Source: a bacterium (GTDB taxonomy: Bacteria; Ratteibacteria; UBA8468; B48-G9; JAFGKM01). Taken from it: a stretch of DNA of 64,000 nt. Numbering within the stretch: the first letter of the stretch is position 1; each line of letters starts with the position of its first letter. The DNA lies in contig JALNXB010000005.1 in the NCBI GenBank assembly GCA_023230585.1, forward strand, positions 1 through 64,000, given 5' to 3'. The position numbers and the translations under genes are program-made. Shown here one piece after another: positions 62,296-64,000 of the stretch. A model generated the notes under the pieces. The model searched no databases. It saw only the letters and a program-made list of their open reading frames with translations, and was not told where the DNA came from.

Positions 62296-63576
62296 TCACT
62301 CATGACGTAGAGCCTCTATAGGGTCAAGCCAAGCAGCTTTTCTTGCAGGATATATTCCAAACGTAATTCCTATTGCAACTGATATTCCAAAAGCTATAAG
62401 TACCGACCAGTATGTAACTATTGTTACCATACCAGCTAATTTAGTAACAACTGCTGGAATAGTTATTCCAAGAAAGACACCTATTAACCCGCCAACAGAC
62501 GATAGAATAACAGCTTCAATTAGAAACTGGTTTATTATATCTCTCCTTTTTGCACCGAGCGCCCTTCTAATACCTATCTCTCTAGTCCTTTCGGTCACGG
62601 TTGCAAGCATAATATTCATAATCCCTATACCACCAACAATAAGAGATATGGCAGCTATAGCCCCTAAAACAATATTAAAGATTTTTGTTGTATGTTCAGC
62701 TTGTTTAAGCAGTTGTAAAGGCACAAGTATTTCATAATCTGGTTGTTTGTGAGTTGTAGTAAGAATATCTTCAATTATAGCAGCAGTAGTAACTATTTTC
62801 TGTGCATCTGCAACTTTTATTATAAAACGATGGTATTTTACCCAACTTTTATCAGAAGACCGTCGCCCTGCTCCTGTTTCGCCTAAAGTATATTCACCAT
62901 AATATGCTCTTTGAGTTGTGAGAGGCATATAAACATCAAAATTGATATCTTCTGCTTCAAATCCTACCCCTGAAACAATTGCCCTTTCACTCGCAACCCC
63001 CACAACCGTAAAATAGTTCTGCCCTATTCTAATCTCTTTTCCAATAGCGTTGTCCAGAGGAATTAATTGTTTTTTTACAGATGACCCTATTATTACATAA
63101 GGTTTTGAGAGGTTGTAATCTACATAATTAAAGAACCGTCCATTTATAATTTCAAGGTTCATAACACCAGGATACTCAGGGTATGTTCCAACAAGTTTTA
63201 CACTCATACTTTTATCCAAATACCATACATCTCTCTTATCTTCCCAAGCAGGTATAACCTTTTCAACTGATGGCACGCTTTCAATCTTAGCTAAATCCTC
63301 TGGAGTTAACCCGTAAGCTACAAGAGACACTGTTTGCTGAGCTCCTGACTCTCTTGGAGGTTTTACTGCTTTAATTATTACATTGTGGCTACCTAACTCT
63401 TTAATCTTTTCTCTTGCCTCAAAACTTGCTCCCTCTCCAATCGCAAGCATTGATATCACAGATGCAACACCAAAAACTATACCAAGAATTGTCAACAAAG
63501 AGCGGAGTTTATGCATATATATATTTTTCCACCCTGCTTTAATAATTCTATTTATATGAAATATATTTATATTCAT
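62296..63576 (-). CDS. MacB-type ABC transporter permease
   Basis: This 426-residue permease has a first transmembrane helix near 25-50 (LRSLLTILGIVFGVASVISML), the large periplasmic MacB_PCD domain (about 55-295), and three C-terminal helices. The FtsX-like core has GGIGIMNIMLATVTERTREIGIRRALGAKRRDI and IEAVILSSVGGLIGVFLGI. It would work with the adjacent ATPase to move a substrate out of the periplasm or extract lipoproteins. MacB is more likely than LolCE because the ATPase and permease are separate and the periplasmic domain is MacB-type. It starts 33 bp after the ATPase stop. Confidence 0.88.
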   Translation of the reverse strand: MNINIFHINRIIKAGWKNIYMHKLRSLLTILGIVFGVASVISMLAIGEGASFEAREKIKELGSHNVIIKAVKPPRESGAQQTVSLVAYGLTPEDLAKIESVPSVEKVIPAWEDKRDVWYLDKSMSVKLVGTYPEYPGVMNLEIINGRFFNYVDYNLSKPYVIIGSSVKKQLIPLDNAIGKEIRIGQNYFTVVGVASERAIVSGVGFEAEDINFDVYMPLTTQRAYYGEYTLGETGAGRRSSDKSWVKYHRFIIKVADAQKIVTTAAIIEDILTTTHKQPDYEILVPLQLLKQAEHTTKIFNIVLGAIAAISLIVGGIGIMNIMLATVTERTREIGIRRALGAKRRDIINQFLIEAVILSSVGGLIGVFLGITIPAVVTKLAGMVTIVTYWSVLIAFGISVAIGITFGIYPARKAAWLDPIEALRHE

Positions 63577-63609
63577 TTTTTATACTAAGAGATATGGTCT
63601 CTTGCTCCT

Positions 63610-64000
63610 TTATCCACTAACTATTTCTCCATCAAGTATCCTGACAATTACCTTACCATATTCTGCTATTTTACTGTCGTGGGTAATAACAAAAAGGGTG
63701 GTACCCTTCTCATTAAGGTTTGTCAGTAGGTTCATTATCTCTACACCTGTTTTAGTATCAAGGTTCCCTGTAGGTTCATCGGCAAGTATAAATGTTGGTT
63801 CATTTATAAGAGCCCTTGCTATTGCTACTCTCTGTTGTTGCCCACCTGAAAGTTCAGTAGGTTTATGTCGCACCCTATCTTTTAGTCCAACAAGTTCAGC
63901 CATCTGAAGCGCCTTCTCCGAAACCAATCTATCATCAACCCCTTGATAAAATAATGGTAGACCGATATTTTCAACAACTGTAAGATGTTGTATCAGATTA
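63610..64000 (-). CDS. ABC transporter ATP-binding protein (5' end beyond window)
   Basis: The C-terminal 129 residues of a MacB/LolD-type ATPase are present. HLTVVENIGLPLFYQG opens the fragment (Q-loop follow-on), then the signature LSGGQQQRVAIARAL, Walker B FILADEPTGNLD and the H-loop ITHD. Walker A is outside the window. The frame continues to the window edge, so the ATG-like TTG at 63927 is not the start. It pairs with the permease at 62296. Confidence 0.93.
   Translation of the reverse strand, partial: NLIQHLTVVENIGLPLFYQGVDDRLVSEKALQMAELVGLKDRVRHKPTELSGGQQQRVAIARALINEPTFILADEPTGNLDTKTGVEIMNLLTNLNEKGTTLFVITHDSKIAEYGKVIVRILDGEIVSG

Noticed and set aside
1..64000. CRISPR array, prophage or complete insertion sequence
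   Set aside because: No regularly spaced repeats with unique spacers, no cas or phage structural genes and no full transposase were seen. The intergenic repeats differ in order and spacing.

Overview
The window is low-GC DNA from a diderm bacterium. It encodes a Tol-Pal envelope complex, an LptD-like lipopolysaccharide export protein, an LpxL-type acyltransferase and MacB/LolD-type ABC components, all of which imply an outer membrane. Four prepilin-like genes of the 'FTLIELLVVIAIIAILA ... H-X9/10-DG' type, with a prepilin peptidase and PilT, are characteristic of the PVC/Omnitrophota/Lentisphaerota side of the tree. I infer a member of one of these uncultivated, sugar-degrading lineages; no marker here fixes the phylum.

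Layout. A 3' gene fragment and a GC-richer repeat array (1-490) precede a compact addB-addA nuclease-helicase operon (493-5716, minus). A second array (5790-6443) shares several ordered modules with the first. Next come an LpxL-like acyltransferase (plus), a pseudopilin cluster interrupted by pcm and an amidohydrolase (7452-12716), and a block with a family 2 glycosyltransferase, recG, pilD and a GDPD phosphodiesterase (12933-17210). A lipoprotein/DUF3142-like pair, a YbgC-type thioesterase and tRNA-Pro and tRNA-Lys genes follow, then a bacterial deoxyhypusine-synthase homologue.

From 22775 to 31716 a five-gene minus-strand set carries a giant LamG/beta-helix secreted protein, an AtuA-like protein, a DUF4387-like protein, a Gfo/Idh/MocA dehydrogenase and a deacetylase-like protein. 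A six-hairpin glycosidase-like gene lies beyond another repeat array. After tRNA-Glu and a zinc-independent MDR enzyme, the tolQ-tolR-tolA-tolB-pal-LysM operon (36218-40839) runs on the minus strand. A DegT aminotransferase/zinc MDR/YjbQ set (plus), RidA-flavodoxin (minus) and pilT (plus) follow. A four-gene minus-strand operon encodes a C45-type Ntn hydrolase, the two subunits of a class I fumarase/tartrate dehydratase and an M20 amidohydrolase. Next are tRNA-Met, rdgB-rph, lptD-like, and a sugar set of FucI/AraA-like, Gfo/Idh and TIM-barrel isomerase genes. The window ends with gph-eno-ftsB-serS (minus), a small secreted basic coiled-coil protein, a CvpA protein with a cysteine-rich tail, and a MacB-type ABC exporter cut by the window edge.

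Together the genes describe a heterotroph that handles complex carbohydrate with secreted beta-helix and six-hairpin enzymes, several sugar dehydrogenases and isomerases, and glycolytic enolase. The most notable sequence-level observations are: (i) an exact pentanucleotide expansion that frameshifts one pseudopilin; (ii) strong sigma70-like promoters placed so close to the start codons of tolQ, pilD and gph that leaderless mRNAs are predicted; (iii) a modular repeat family in five intergenic arrays, two of which bracket addAB; (iv) a CvpA/cysteine-rich fusion; and (v) several unusual metabolic gene sets. No CRISPR array, phage or complete insertion sequence was seen.
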